64,000 bases of DNA from Cyanobium sp. Aljojuca 7A6. Its GTDB lineage: Bacteria; Cyanobacteriota; Cyanobacteriia; PCC-6307; Cyanobiaceae. A program made the translations under genes and the position numbers. The stretch spans positions 1 to 64,000 of the forward strand of contig NZ_JAGQCY010000012.1 in NCBI RefSeq assembly GCF_024346455.1, read 5' to 3'. Position 1 is the stretch's first letter; every line of letters begins with the position of its first letter. Under the pieces are notes generated by a model. That model ran no database searches. It saw only the letters and a list, made by a program, of their open reading frames with translations, and was not told where the DNA came from. Positions 8,913 through 17,946 of this stretch are shown in pieces.

Positions 8913-10070
8913 TTGGTCAAATTGCTGATTCCCAGGGAGACGGCTCCCGGTGAGCGGAGGGTCGCCGCGACCCCCGAAACGGTCAGGCGGCTGGTGGCCA
9001 AGGGGGCGACCCTGCAGGTGCAGCGGGGGGCGGGCCAGTCGGCCGGCTTCCTTGATGACGACTACGCCGCCGTGGGTGCCGAGCTATGGGACGGGGAGGC
9101 TGGGGCCTGGGGGACGGTCGACGGGGTGCTCTGCGTGCAACCCCCCCCGAGCGAGGAACTGGGCCGCCTGCGCGATGGATCCCTGCTGGTGGGCCTGCTG
9201 GCCCCCTACGGCGCCACCGCCCTGGTCCAGGCCCTCAACGAACGGCGGGCCTCCGCCATCGCCCTCGAGCTGCTGCCCCGGATCACCCGGGCCCAGTCGA
9301 TGGATGTGCTGTCGTCGCAGGCCAACATCGCCGGCTACAAGGCGGTGCTGCTGGCGGCGGCGGCCCTCGATCGCTACGTGCCGATGCTGATGACCGCGGC
9401 GGGCACGATCCAGCCCTCCCGGGTGCTGATCCTGGGGGCGGGCGTCGCTGGTCTGCAGGCCCTGGCCACTGCCCGTCGTCTGGGCGGTGTGGTGTACGTC
9501 TCGGATGTGCGGCCGGCGGTGAAGGAACAGGTGGAATCCCTTGGGGGCCGTTTCATCGACCCGCCCCAGCTGGAGGAGGCCCCGGCCGAGGTGGGGGGCT
9601 ACGCCCGCCAGGCCAGTGAGGCCTTCCTGGCGGCCCAACGCCAGCAGCTGGCCGACCAGCTGGCCCTGGCCGACATGGTGATCTGCACCGCCCTGGTGCC
9701 CGGCCGGCCGGCTCCCCGCCTGATCAGTGAGGCGATGCTTGACGGCATGCGGCCCGGTGCGGTGGTGGTGGATCTGGCCGTGGCCCAGGGGGGCAACTGC
9801 TTCGGCACGATCCCCGGGGCCACGGTGGAGCGCCGGGGCGTGCTGCTGATCGGGGCCGACACCCTGCCCAGCACCGTGCCCAACCACGCCAGCGCCCTCT
9901 ACGCCCGCAACATCGCCACCCTGGTGGAGCACGTGCTGGGCGAAGACGGCTTCCGGCTGGATCCGGAGGATCCGATCCTGGATGGCTGTCTGCTCACCCA
10001 CGCCGGCGCCTGCCGCCGCGACGACATCGTCGTGACCGCCGGCCTGACCCCCATCGGAGCCCGTTCATGA
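8913..10070 (+). CDS. pntA: NAD(P) transhydrogenase subunit alpha, part 1
   Basis: About 385 residues from a TTG at 8913, reading LLIPRETAPGERRVAATPET. This is the soluble NAD-binding domain I of proton-translocating transhydrogenase, with VLILGAGVAGLQALATARRLGG (dinucleotide fold) and the conserved loop SEAMLDGMRPGAVVVDLA. In cyanobacteria the alpha subunit is split, and the membrane part is the next gene, overlapping by 4 nt. The enzyme transfers hydride between NADH and NADP+ using the proton gradient. An in-frame GTG at 8898 is the alternative start. Confidence 0.95.
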   Translation: MVKLLIPRETAPGERRVAATPETVRRLVAKGATLQVQRGAGQSAGFLDDDYAAVGAELWDGEAGAWGTVDGVLCVQPPPSEELGRLRDGSLLVGLLAPYGATALVQALNERRASAIALELLPRITRAQSMDVLSSQANIAGYKAVLLAAAALDRYVPMLMTAAGTIQPSRVLILGAGVAGLQALATARRLGGVVYVSDVRPAVKEQVESLGGRFIDPPQLEEAPAEVGGYARQASEAFLAAQRQQLADQLALADMVICTALVPGRPAPRLISEAMLDGMRPGAVVVDLAVAQGGNCFGTIPGATVERRGVLLIGADTLPSTVPNHASALYARNIATLVEHVLGEDGFRLDPEDPILDGCLLTHAGACRRDDIVVTAGLTPIGARS

Positions 10071-10360
10071 GCGTTCTGACGCAGTCCCTCTGGGTGCTCC
10101 TGCTGGGCAGCCTGCTGGGTCTGGAATTGATCGGCAAGGTGCCCCCCACCCTGCACACCCCGCTGATGTCGGGGGCCAACGCCATCAGCGGCATCACCGT
10201 GCTGGCGTCCCTCACCCTCATCCAGCAGGCCGGAGACAACACGGCCCTGCTGGTGATCGGAGCCCTTTCCCTGGGCTTCGCCCTCTACAACGTGATCGGT
10301 GGCTTCCTCGTCACCGATCGCATGCTCGCCATGTTCCGCCGCAAGGGCGATAGCCGATGA
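10067..10360 (+). CDS. pntA2: NAD(P) transhydrogenase subunit alpha, part 2
   Basis: A 97-residue membrane protein with three to four hydrophobic helices, containing VPPTLHTPLMSGANAISGI, the signature of the alpha-subunit membrane domain, and ending FLVTDRMLAMFRRK. It forms part of the proton channel with PntB. It overlaps pntA by 4 nt (ATGA) and pntB by 4 nt, so the three proteins are probably translationally coupled. Confidence 0.95.
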   Translation: MSVLTQSLWVLLLGSLLGLELIGKVPPTLHTPLMSGANAISGITVLASLTLIQQAGDNTALLVIGALSLGFALYNVIGGFLVTDRMLAMFRRKGDSR

Positions 10361-11787
10361 CCTTTTCCATGGATGCTTTCGCTGCCGGCATTGATCTGGC
10401 GGCCGTGCTCCTGCTGGCCCTTGGCATCAAGGGCCTCTCCAAGGTGAGTTCCGCCCGCGGGGCCAACGCCCTGGCTGCCCTGGCCATGGGACTGGCCGTG
10501 GTGGGGCTGCTGATCCAGATCCGGCCCGATCCGATCGCCTGGCTCTTGATCGCCGCCGGCAGTGCCGCCGGCGGCCTCGCCGGTCTGGTCACCGCCCGCC
10601 GGGTGCCGATGACCGCCATGCCGGAAACGGTGGCCCTCTTCAACGGCTGCGGCGGCATGGCCTCCCTGCTGGTGGCCATGGGTGTGGCCCTGTTCGATGG
10701 CGGCAAGTCCGACATCGTCGCCCTGGTGTCGATCGCCGTGTCGGTGTTCGTCGGCGCCATCACCTTCAGTGGCTCGATCGTGGCCATGGCCAAGCTTCAG
10801 GGCTGGCTGGACACCCCCGGCTGGACCCAGAGTCGCCTGCGCCACGGCGTCAACATCTCCCTGGCGGTGCTCTGCCTGGTATCGGCCCTGCTGCTGCCCG
10901 GAGATCCGTCCGGCCTGCCCCTGTGGCTGCTGATGGGGGGCTCCACCCTGCTGGGCATCGGCGTCACCCTGCCCATCGGCGGGGCCGACATGCCGGTGGT
11001 CATCTCCCTGCTCAACTCCTATTCCGGCGTGGCGGCCGCGGCGGCGGGCTTCGTGGTGGGCAGCCAGCTGCTGATCGTGGCTGGCGCCATGGTGGGCGCG
11101 GCGGGCCTGATCCTCACCCAGGTGATGTGCACGGCCATGAACCGCTCCCTGGTGTCGGTGCTCTTCGGTGGGGCCCTCGGGGCCAGCGCCGCAGCCGTGG
11201 GCGGTGGCGGCAGCGAGGCCGGCTACACCCGCATCACCAGCTGCAGTGCCGAGGAATGCGCCATGGCCCTGGAGCAGGCCGAGCGCGTCGTGTTCGTGCC
11301 TGGCTATGGCCTGGCGGTGGCCCAGGCCCAGCATTCCCTGCGGGAGCTGTCCAAGTTGCTGGAAAGCCATGGGGTGGAAGTGAGCTACGCCATCCATCCC
11401 GTGGCGGGACGCATGCCCGGTCACATGAACGTGCTGCTGGCCGAGGCCGACGTTCCCTACGAGCAGATGCTGGAGATGGATCTGGTCAATCCCGAGTTCC
11501 CCCGCACCGATGTGGTGATCGTGCTGGGGGCCAACGATGTGGTGAACCCCCAGGCCAAGAACGATCCCACCAGCCCCCTGTACGGCATGCCCGTGCTGGA
11601 GGTGGATCAGGCCCGCCAGGTGTTCGTCGTCAAGCGCAGCCTGGGGGCCGGTTATGCCGGCATCAACAACGCCCTGTTCGAAATGCCCCAGACCGCCATG
11701 GTCTTTGGTGACGCCAAGGCGGTGCTCAACGGCCTGCTGAGCGAGCTCCGTTCCATGGGCGTGGGCAAGACGAAGGTGGCGGCCTGA
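10357..11787 (+). CDS. pntB: NAD(P) transhydrogenase subunit beta
   Basis: A 476-residue protein with about nine membrane helices in the first 270 residues, then the NADP(H)-binding domain III, with GYGLAVAQAQHSL, HPVAGRMPGHMNVLLAEA and VIVLGANDVVNPQAK, all hallmarks of PntB. It completes the pntA-pntA2-pntB operon, which balances NADH and NADPH pools in the membrane. It is full length for the family. Confidence 0.96.
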   Translation: MTFSMDAFAAGIDLAAVLLLALGIKGLSKVSSARGANALAALAMGLAVVGLLIQIRPDPIAWLLIAAGSAAGGLAGLVTARRVPMTAMPETVALFNGCGGMASLLVAMGVALFDGGKSDIVALVSIAVSVFVGAITFSGSIVAMAKLQGWLDTPGWTQSRLRHGVNISLAVLCLVSALLLPGDPSGLPLWLLMGGSTLLGIGVTLPIGGADMPVVISLLNSYSGVAAAAAGFVVGSQLLIVAGAMVGAAGLILTQVMCTAMNRSLVSVLFGGALGASAAAVGGGGSEAGYTRITSCSAEECAMALEQAERVVFVPGYGLAVAQAQHSLRELSKLLESHGVEVSYAIHPVAGRMPGHMNVLLAEADVPYEQMLEMDLVNPEFPRTDVVIVLGANDVVNPQAKNDPTSPLYGMPVLEVDQARQVFVVKRSLGAGYAGINNALFEMPQTAMVFGDAKAVLNGLLSELRSMGVGKTKVAA

Positions 11788-11800
11788 GGCTGGGGCCGGG

Positions 11801-12814
11801 GTGGTGAGCCAACTTCCCCACCATCTCGGCCTGCCGGCCTTCCGGCAGCGCACCCCCTGGATCGGGGGGGATCTGCAGACCCTGCGGGACACCCTGCGGC
11901 CCCTGCGCTTCCCCCCCGAGCGCGCCGAGGCGTTGTCCATCCCCCTGGCGGACGGCGGCCAGCTGTTCGGCCTGCTGGACCGCCCAGACGCCAAAGAGCC
12001 GCTAGGTCTGGTGGTGGTGCTGCATGGTCTGGGGGGCTCCAGCGATGGCCAGGGCCCGCGGCGCCTGGCCCTGGCCCTGGTCGCCGAAGGCTTCGCCGTG
12101 CTGCGCCTCAACCTGCGGGGCGCCGGGCGTGGCCGGCCCCTGGCCCGAGGCACCTACTGCGCCCTCTGCAACGAGGATCTCCGTCCGGCCGTGGCTTGGG
12201 CCCGGAAGCTGGCGGCCGAGCTGCCGCTGTTTGGCGCCGGCATTTCCCTGGGGGGCACGGTGCTGCTCAACGCCGGCCTGGGCGGCCTGGGCTTTGATGG
12301 CCTGGTCAGTGTCAGCGGTCCCCTTGATCTGGGGGTCTGCGCCGTGCAGTTTGAGCGCCGCCGCAACCGGGTGTACCAGCGCTGGCTGATGCAGCGCCTG
12401 CGGGAGCAGACCCTGGCCGATCCGGGGGGGCTCCAGGAGGCGGAACGTCAGGCGCTGGTGGGCCCGAAGCGTGCCCGCACGATCCGGGCCTTTGATGCGG
12501 CCATCACGGCGCCGCGTTGGGGGTTCGCCACGGTGGAGGCTTACTACGCCGCCGCCAGCCCCCTGGTCTCCCTGCTCGAAGGCCAGCCCCTGCCCCCCAG
12601 CCTTCTGCTCCATGCCGGCGACGATCCCTGGGTGCCGGTGGGCCCGCTGCGGCAGCTGACTGCTGCCGGCACGGGATCGGCCCTGGAGGTGCTGATCACG
12701 CCCCAGGGGGGCCACAACGGCTTCCATGCCCCCGGCGACGGGCCGGCCTGTTGGGCCGATCGGCTGGTGGTGGCCTGGCTGAAGCGCCTCAGCCGGGGGG
12801 AAGGGGGTGGTTGA
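11801..12814 (+). CDS. Alpha/beta hydrolase, YheT family
   Basis: A 337-residue hydrolase of the YheT/EMB8 type. Visible motifs are VVLHGLGGSSDG, LNLRGAGRGRPL, nucleophile elbow AGISLGGTVLLN, the acid in AGDDPWVPVG and the catalytic His in GGHNGFHAPG. Homologues are annotated as predicted hydrolases with no firm substrate. The start is a GTG at 11801, 13 nt after pntB. The 3' end overlaps the convergent ferredoxin gene by 26 nt. Confidence 0.88.
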   Translation: MVSQLPHHLGLPAFRQRTPWIGGDLQTLRDTLRPLRFPPERAEALSIPLADGGQLFGLLDRPDAKEPLGLVVVLHGLGGSSDGQGPRRLALALVAEGFAVLRLNLRGAGRGRPLARGTYCALCNEDLRPAVAWARKLAAELPLFGAGISLGGTVLLNAGLGGLGFDGLVSVSGPLDLGVCAVQFERRRNRVYQRWLMQRLREQTLADPGGLQEAERQALVGPKRARTIRAFDAAITAPRWGFATVEAYYAAASPLVSLLEGQPLPPSLLLHAGDDPWVPVGPLRQLTAAGTGSALEVLITPQGGHNGFHAPGDGPACWADRLVVAWLKRLSRGEGGG

Positions 12815-13139
12815 AGGGGGTGCGGCGGACGATCCACTCCTCGATCGGCACCCCGCCGACCACATGCTCGCGGACGATCCGCTCGATCCGCTCGGGGGTG
12901 ACGCCGCCGTAGGTGACTCCCTCCGGCCAGATCAGCAGCACTGGCCCATCGCAACAGAGGCGCAGGCAATCGGCCTTGGTGCGCAGCACCACGCCTTGGG
13001 GCCGCCCTGGCTCCTCCAGCCCCAGCTCGCGCACCAGCTGCTTGAGCCGGTCCCAGCTGGCCGCTCCGATGGCCGGGTCGCCACAGAGCGCCTTGGTGGG
13101 CGTGGCGCAGAGCAGCAGGTGGTGCTGAACGCCGCTCAC
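12789..13139 (-). CDS. Thioredoxin-like [2Fe-2S] ferredoxin
   Basis: A 116-residue protein with four Cys in the spacing of thioredoxin-like ferredoxins: Cys11 and Cys19 ([11 protein letters not shown]), then Cys58 and Cys62 ([10 protein letters not shown]). The segment [17 protein letters not shown] is typical of the family, which is related to the HoxE/NuoE subunits. It is probably a soluble electron carrier. Its start overlaps the dxr stop by 4 nt, so it is cotranscribed with dxr; MEP-pathway enzymes in cyanobacteria use ferredoxin, but a specific link is not shown. Confidence 0.85.
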   Translation of the reverse strand: MSGVQHHLLLCATPTKALCGDPAIGAASWDRLKQLVRELGLEEPGRPQGVVLRTKADCLRLCCDGPVLLIWPEGVTYGGVTPERIERIVREHVVGGVPIEEWIVRRTPFNHPLPPG

Positions 13140-14368
13140 GCCGGCAGCGCCTGCAGGGCGGCCGCCTCGACGGTGGCCTGGCGGGCCCAGGCGTCCACGG
13201 CCAGCACGTCGTCAAGGGACGGCTCGCCGTGGTGGTCGGCCCGGTGCCGGTCACAGACCCGCTCGATCAGTTCGGGGATGGCGAGGAAGGGAATCGCCTC
13301 CTCCAGGAACAGGGCCACGGCCTGTTCGTTGGCGGCATTGAGCACCGCCGGCATGGTGCCGCCGGCGCGTCCGGCGGCGTAGGCGAGCGCCATGCACGGG
13401 TATTTCTCCCGGTCGGGGGCACGGAAGGTGAGCTGGCCCACGGCGGTGAGATCGAGGCGGCGCCAGGGGGTGTCCAGCCGCTCCGGCCAGCTGAGGCAGT
13501 AGAGCAGGGGCAGCTTCATGTCGGGCCAGCCCAGCTGGGCCAGCACCGAGGAATCGGCCAGTTCCACCATCGAGTGGATGATGCTCTGGGGGTGGATGAC
13601 GATCTCGATGTGGTCGTAGTCGAGCCCGAACAGGTAGTGGGCTTCGATCACCTCCAGACCCTTGTTCATCAAGGTGGCGGAATCCACCGTGATCTTGCGC
13701 CCCATGCTCCAGTTGGGGTGGCTGGTGGCATCGGCCACGGTGGCCTTGGCCAGGTCGGCGGCGGGCCAGTCGCGGAAGGCCCCGCCGGAGGCGGTGAGCT
13801 GGATCCGCCGCAGCCCTGGTGTCGGTACGCCGGTGGAGAGACGGGCGGTGTCGGCCCAGGGGGTGCCCTGCAGGCACTGGAACAGGGCCGAATGCTCCGA
13901 ATCGGCGGGCAGCAGGCGGCTGCCGCTGCGCTTCAGCTCCGGCAGCACCACCGGGCCGGCGGCGATCAGGGTTTCCTTGTTGGCCAGGGCCAGGTCCTTG
14001 CCGGCCCGGATCGCCGCCAGGGTGGGCAGCAGACCGGCGCAGCCGACGATGCCGGTGACCACCAGATCGGCGCTGGGCCAGGCGGCCGCGGCCTCCAGCC
14101 CCTCCGGGCCGCCCAGCAGTTCCGGCAGACGGGCCGGGCGGGTGACGCTGTCAAGGCTGGTGAGACGGTCGCGCAGCTCGGGGAGGCGCTCGGCATCGGC
14201 CAGGGCCACCGCTTCGGGGGCGTGGCGCTGGATCTGCTCGATCAGCAGGTCGAGGTTGTTGCCGGCGGTCAGGGCCACCACCCGAAAGCGGTCGGGGAAC
14301 TCCTCGACCAGTTCGAGCGTTTGGGTGCCGATCGAGCCGGTGGAGCCGAGCACGGAGAGGGCTTTCAT
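13136..14368 (-). CDS. dxr: 1-deoxy-D-xylulose 5-phosphate reductoisomerase
   Basis: A 410-residue enzyme of the MEP isoprenoid pathway, converting DXP to MEP with NADPH and a divalent metal. The N-terminus [20 protein letters not shown] holds the NADPH loop, and [26 protein letters not shown] and [20 protein letters not shown] supply metal- and substrate-binding residues. It is the first gene of an apparent dxr-ferredoxin operon on the minus strand. It is divergent from the small gene at 14416, 47 nt apart. Confidence 0.97.
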   Translation of the reverse strand: MKALSVLGSTGSIGTQTLELVEEFPDRFRVVALTAGNNLDLLIEQIQRHAPEAVALADAERLPELRDRLTSLDSVTRPARLPELLGGPEGLEAAAAWPSADLVVTGIVGCAGLLPTLAAIRAGKDLALANKETLIAAGPVVLPELKRSGSRLLPADSEHSALFQCLQGTPWADTARLSTGVPTPGLRRIQLTASGGAFRDWPAADLAKATVADATSHPNWSMGRKITVDSATLMNKGLEVIEAHYLFGLDYDHIEIVIHPQSIIHSMVELADSSVLAQLGWPDMKLPLLYCLSWPERLDTPWRRLDLTAVGQLTFRAPDREKYPCMALAYAAGRAGGTMPAVLNAANEQAVALFLEEAIPFLAIPELIERVCDRHRADHHGEPSLDDVLAVDAWARQATVEAAALQALPA

Positions 14369-14415
14369 CGGAACGGCCCGGAGCTGCAGGGCGCCAGTCT
14401 CCCATTGCCGGCTGC

Positions 14416-14691
14416 ATGGCGACCTCGCCGGGTCTGCAGCGCGTCACACTGAAGCGACTTGCGGCGTGTTGCGTGCTCTGGCTGAAGCGCTGGAACTTCA
14501 TCGAGCGGGCCCGTATGGAAAGGGAGCTGTGGGAGGCCTTCGAGCGCCGGGAGGACATCGAGGCGATGGTGGCCAGCTGTCCGGCAGACGACGCCTTTCG
14601 CCTTGAGGTGTGGCAGACAACCCTGGGCCGGATCCGCAAGATCGAACAACTGATGGCGGGCAAGGCGCCCACACCACCCACCGATTCCTGA
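14416..14691 (+). CDS. Hypothetical protein
   Basis: A 91-residue basic, helical protein with [20 protein letters not shown] at the start, two internal Cys, and a charged central part ([20 protein letters not shown]). No domain recognised. It is divergent from dxr and lies 99 nt before the DUF368 gene. Its composition matches the surrounding core genes. Confidence 0.6.
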   Translation: MATSPGLQRVTLKRLAACCVLWLKRWNFIERARMERELWEAFERREDIEAMVASCPADDAFRLEVWQTTLGRIRKIEQLMAGKAPTPPTDS

Positions 14692-14790
14692 GCCTCAGAC
14701 GGCTGCCTTGGCGGGGGTTGCGCTGTTGCCCTTTTTGGAGCACCGGCCGCCCCTGCCCCGGCAAGATGCCCACACCTCAAGGCCCCTTCC

Positions 14791-15732
14791 ATGGCTGACG
14801 CCCCTGCCGCCACACCCTCGCCCGGCTGGCCCTACGTGCTTGGCTGCGGCCTCGCCATGGGTGCGGCCGATGTTGTGCCGGGGGTGAGCGGCGGTTCGAT
14901 GGCCTTCATCCTTGGCATCTACGGCCGGTTGCTGGAGGCGGTGGCGGGCTTCGATCTCAAGCTGTTGCGGCTGCTGGGCCAGGGGCGCTGGGCCGACGCG
15001 GCGGCGCAGGTGCACCTGGGTTTCCTGGTGCCCCTGCTGGCCGGAATCGCCAGCTCGGTGCTGTTGCTGGTGCGGCCGATCACCTGGCTGTACGTCGCCC
15101 ATCCTGTGTGGCTGTTCGCCTTCTTCTTCGGCCTGATCGTGGGCTCGATCGTGTTGATCGCCCGCCATGCCCACTGGGGCGCCAGCGGTCTGGTGGCGAT
15201 GGCGGTGGGCGCGGCGGGCGCCCTGGTGTTCGTCACCCTGGTGCCGGTGACGATGCCCCACGACCCCTTCACCCTGTTCTGGAGTGGCGCCGTGGCGATC
15301 ATGGCGATGATCCTGCCGGGCATCTCCGGCTCGTTTCTGCTGCTGGTGCTGGGCCAGTACCAGCACGTGATGGAGGCGGTGAAGGGCCTTGATCTCGCCA
15401 CCTTGGTGCCCTTTGCGGCCGGCTGCGCCATCGGTCTGGCGGTGTTTGTGCGGCTGCTGCGCTGGCTGCTGGCCCGCTGGCATGGCCAGACCGTGGCCCT
15501 GCTGGTGGGGGTGATGGCCGGTTCGCTCTGGAAGATCTGGCCGTTCCGCACCGTTCTGGAGAGTGCCACCAACGCCAGGGGAAAAGTGATCGTGCTGCGC
15601 GATGCCCTGGCGGCTCCCCCCGATGGCGGCGCCCTGGTGGCGGCACTGCTGCTCGCGGCGTTCGGCATCGTGCTGGTGATGGGCCTGGAGTGGCTGCAGC
15701 AGCGGGCGGGGGTGGCTGAGATGGGGGGCTGA
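14791..15732 (+). CDS. DUF368 family membrane protein
   Basis: A 313-residue integral membrane protein of about eight helices. The conserved opening GCGLAMGAADVVPGVSGGSMAFILGIYG and the repeat-like ILPGISGSFLLLVLGQY later in the chain are the DUF368 hallmarks, a family implicated in undecaprenyl-phosphate translocation (PopT) in some bacteria. If that role holds here, it recycles the lipid carrier used for peptidoglycan and surface glycans, which would fit the glycosyltransferase genes that follow. Confidence 0.88.
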   Translation: MADAPAATPSPGWPYVLGCGLAMGAADVVPGVSGGSMAFILGIYGRLLEAVAGFDLKLLRLLGQGRWADAAAQVHLGFLVPLLAGIASSVLLLVRPITWLYVAHPVWLFAFFFGLIVGSIVLIARHAHWGASGLVAMAVGAAGALVFVTLVPVTMPHDPFTLFWSGAVAIMAMILPGISGSFLLLVLGQYQHVMEAVKGLDLATLVPFAAGCAIGLAVFVRLLRWLLARWHGQTVALLVGVMAGSLWKIWPFRTVLESATNARGKVIVLRDALAAPPDGGALVAALLLAAFGIVLVMGLEWLQQRAGVAEMGG

Positions 15733-15748
15733 GGCCGCCGTCGCTCAG

Positions 15749-16897
15749 TTAAGCGGGCCCGTTCTGTTGCCAGGCCCGCTGCACCAGGGGCCACACCGCC
15801 TCGGGGGGCAGACCCTCCATGCAGGCGTGCTGCTCCAGCGGGCAGGCGGGGTTCTCGAAGCGCAGCTGCTGGCAGCCGTTGCAGCGGTGCTGGCTGCGGC
15901 TGATCCAGACATGGTCGGCCCGGGGGGCCCAGAGATCCCGGGGGCTGGATCCGAGGCCGCCCGCGTCGGTGCCGAACAGGGCCACGGTGGGGCAGCCGGC
16001 GGCCGCCGCCAGATGCAGCGGCCCGGAATCGACGGCGATGCAGAGCCGGCTGTGGGCGAGGGCCCCCACCAGCGCAGGCAGGCTGAGGCGCCCGCGCAGA
16101 TCACGCAGGCCGGCGGCGCGGGCGAGCAGGGCCCGTTCAAGCCGATCGCCGGGCTGGCGCGGTTCGGCGGGGGGAGGGCCGCCGATGAGGCCGATGCCTC
16201 TGGCGGCCAGGCCCAGTTCCAGCTGCAGCTTTTCGAGCAGGGCCAGCCAGTTCTCCAGCGGCCAGAGCTTGGCGGCTCGCTCGCCGTTGACGGCGATCAA
16301 CACCGGTGGCAGCCCCGGGGGTGGGGTCTCGGCAGGGAGCTCCACCCGCTCGAAGTCGGTGTCCACCCAGGCGACGCGGCAGTGCAGTTCGCGGATGCTG
16401 TTGCTGCCGATCCAGCCGCCGTAGCGCTCCATCAGGGTGGGACTGGCCCAGTGGGGATCGAGGGCCAGGGCCTGGAGAGGGTGGTCGCCGGGGGGAATCG
16501 GTGCCGCTCCGACCACGAAGCGGGGCGCCAGGGCCCGGGTCCAGGCGGCGGTGTGGGGGGCGTGGCCGTCGGCGTTGATCACCAGAGCTACCCCGTCGCC
16601 GTTGGCCCGATCTGGCACAGACCGGCGCCACTGGGCCAGGGCCGCCAGGGCCGCGGGGCCCTGCTCCGCCAAGGGCAGGCTGGCATCGATCCAGGGGTTG
16701 AGCCGCTCCAGCTCCCGGGTGCGCTGGCTGCCCACGTAGGTGAGTTGGGCGCTGGGATACTTGTGGCGCAGCCCCCGCAGCAGCGGTTGCAGCACCACGT
16801 AGTTGCCCAGCTTGGCGGCCCCGAGCACCACGATCTGCGGCCGGGGGCCGAGGTCCTGGTTCTGGAAGCGGCGCATCAGGCCCGGCAGGGTGGTCAT
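15749..16897 (-). CDS. Glycosyltransferase family 9 (heptosyltransferase-like)
   Basis: A 382-residue GT-B enzyme of the ADP-heptose:LPS heptosyltransferase family. The N-terminal fold is QIVVLGAAKLGNYVVLQPLL, and the donor-binding half has LCIAVDSGPLHLAAAAGCPT and VALFGTDAGG. A Cys-rich stretch near the end (CNGCQQLRFENPACPL) resembles the C-terminal motifs of some GT9 proteins. ATG 16897 overlaps the stop of the GT2 gene by 4 nt, so the two are coupled. Sugar and acceptor are unknown. Confidence 0.85.
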   Translation of the reverse strand: MTTLPGLMRRFQNQDLGPRPQIVVLGAAKLGNYVVLQPLLRGLRHKYPSAQLTYVGSQRTRELERLNPWIDASLPLAEQGPAALAALAQWRRSVPDRANGDGVALVINADGHAPHTAAWTRALAPRFVVGAAPIPPGDHPLQALALDPHWASPTLMERYGGWIGSNSIRELHCRVAWVDTDFERVELPAETPPPGLPPVLIAVNGERAAKLWPLENWLALLEKLQLELGLAARGIGLIGGPPPAEPRQPGDRLERALLARAAGLRDLRGRLSLPALVGALAHSRLCIAVDSGPLHLAAAAGCPTVALFGTDAGGLGSSPRDLWAPRADHVWISRSQHRCNGCQQLRFENPACPLEQHACMEGLPPEAVWPLVQRAWQQNGPA

Positions 16898-17931
16898 GGC
16901 AGCACCGCCTCGACGGGGGCTTCGGCGGCCTGGGGAGGGGCTGAATCCAGGTCCCACTGGCTCAACCACCGCCGTATCCAGCTGCCGCGGTGGGGCTGCT
17001 CCAGGCGCCTCTGGCTGTGCAGCCAGAGGCTGTTGAGCAGGAAGGTGGTGCGGTTGCAGGCTTCCAGCCGTGGATCACTGGCGATGGTGGCGCTGGCCGT
17101 GGGGTTGGCCCTCAGCTGCACGCTCTGGAGGTCGTCCGGGGTGATCCACGCGATGGCCTCGCAGGCGCGCAGGCGCTCGGCGTAGTCGAGGTCTTCGCAG
17201 TAGGCCGGGTGGAAGTTGGCATCAAAGAGCCCCACCCGGTTCCAGGCGGCCGGTGTGATGGCAAAGGCGGAGAACTCCTGCGGGGCCGGCAGCAGCGGCA
17301 GGAACTGGGGACGGGACGGCTCGATCCGCTCGATCACCTGGGCCAGGACCCCTGGGGCGAAGGCCACGTCGTTGTTGACCAGCAGGGCGAAGGGCGCCTC
17401 GGGAAAGGACGTGAGGATCGCGTTCCAGCTGGAGGCCACCCCCTGGTTGGCGAAGGGCCGCGCCACCCGCACCCGCCCGATGCCGGCGGGCGGCTCCCGC
17501 TCGAGTTGGGCCAGCAGCCGGCTGAGGGCGTCCGTGTCGGGGAGGCCTGAGGCGATGCTGTTGTCGACGATGGCGAGGGTCTCGACGGGGTGATCGAGGC
17601 TCTCGAGCAGCCGCAGAAGCAGATCGGGCCGGTTGAGAATCGGAATCCCCAGCAGGGGAATGGCCGTGGGCCTGCGGCTGTGGGGGCTGACGCCATCCAG
17701 CCGCTGCCAGAAGTCCTCGACCGGCGAAAGGTCGCCGCTGAGGGAGGCGTACTGGGCCAGGCAGCCCCAGAGATCGGGGTTGGTGAGGTCGCAGCGGCTC
17801 GGGGCCGCCGGCAGGGTGGAGAAGTAGGTCTTGATCCAGAGAAAAAGGAGGGACCTTGCAGCTGCAAGGTCCCTCCGCTCCAGACATGTGAGGTAGTTAC
17901 GGGCGAAGCGGGTCTGTTCCAAGCGGGACAC
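16894..17931 (-). CDS. Glycosyltransferase family 2
   Basis: A 345-residue protein with a GT-A domain from about residue 87: IPLLGIPILNRPDLLLRLLE, VRVARPFANQGVASSWN and LLVNNDVAFAPG (the metal-binding region, where NND takes the DXD position), then FHPAYCEDLDYAERLRA. The first 86 residues are a helical extension. A 30-bp perfect palindrome with a downstream T-tract lies inside codons 19-28, so the annotated N-terminus or its expression is questionable; the catalytic domain is unaffected. It is downstream of the RTX-like gene on the same strand. Confidence 0.82.
   Translation of the reverse strand: MSRLEQTRFARNYLTCLERRDLAAARSLLFLWIKTYFSTLPAAPSRCDLTNPDLWGCLAQYASLSGDLSPVEDFWQRLDGVSPHSRRPTAIPLLGIPILNRPDLLLRLLESLDHPVETLAIVDNSIASGLPDTDALSRLLAQLEREPPAGIGRVRVARPFANQGVASSWNAILTSFPEAPFALLVNNDVAFAPGVLAQVIERIEPSRPQFLPLLPAPQEFSAFAITPAAWNRVGLFDANFHPAYCEDLDYAERLRACEAIAWITPDDLQSVQLRANPTASATIASDPRLEACNRTTFLLNSLWLHSQRRLEQPHRGSWIRRWLSQWDLDSAPPQAAEAPVEAVLP
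17841..17876 (-). terminator. Perfect 30-bp palindrome plus T-tract, intrinsic-terminator shaped
   Basis: GGAGGGACCTTGCAG is followed directly by its exact reverse complement (17847-17876). Reading the minus strand, the hairpin is followed by TTTTTCTC, an intrinsic-terminator layout. It lies 71 nt downstream of the RTX-like gene's stop codon, inside codons 19-28 of the GT2 gene. It would end most transcripts of the upstream gene, with read-through feeding the glycosyltransferases. Only the sequence is visible; function is inferred. Confidence 0.75.
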
Positions 17932-17946
17932 CGGTGGCTGGGGTCA

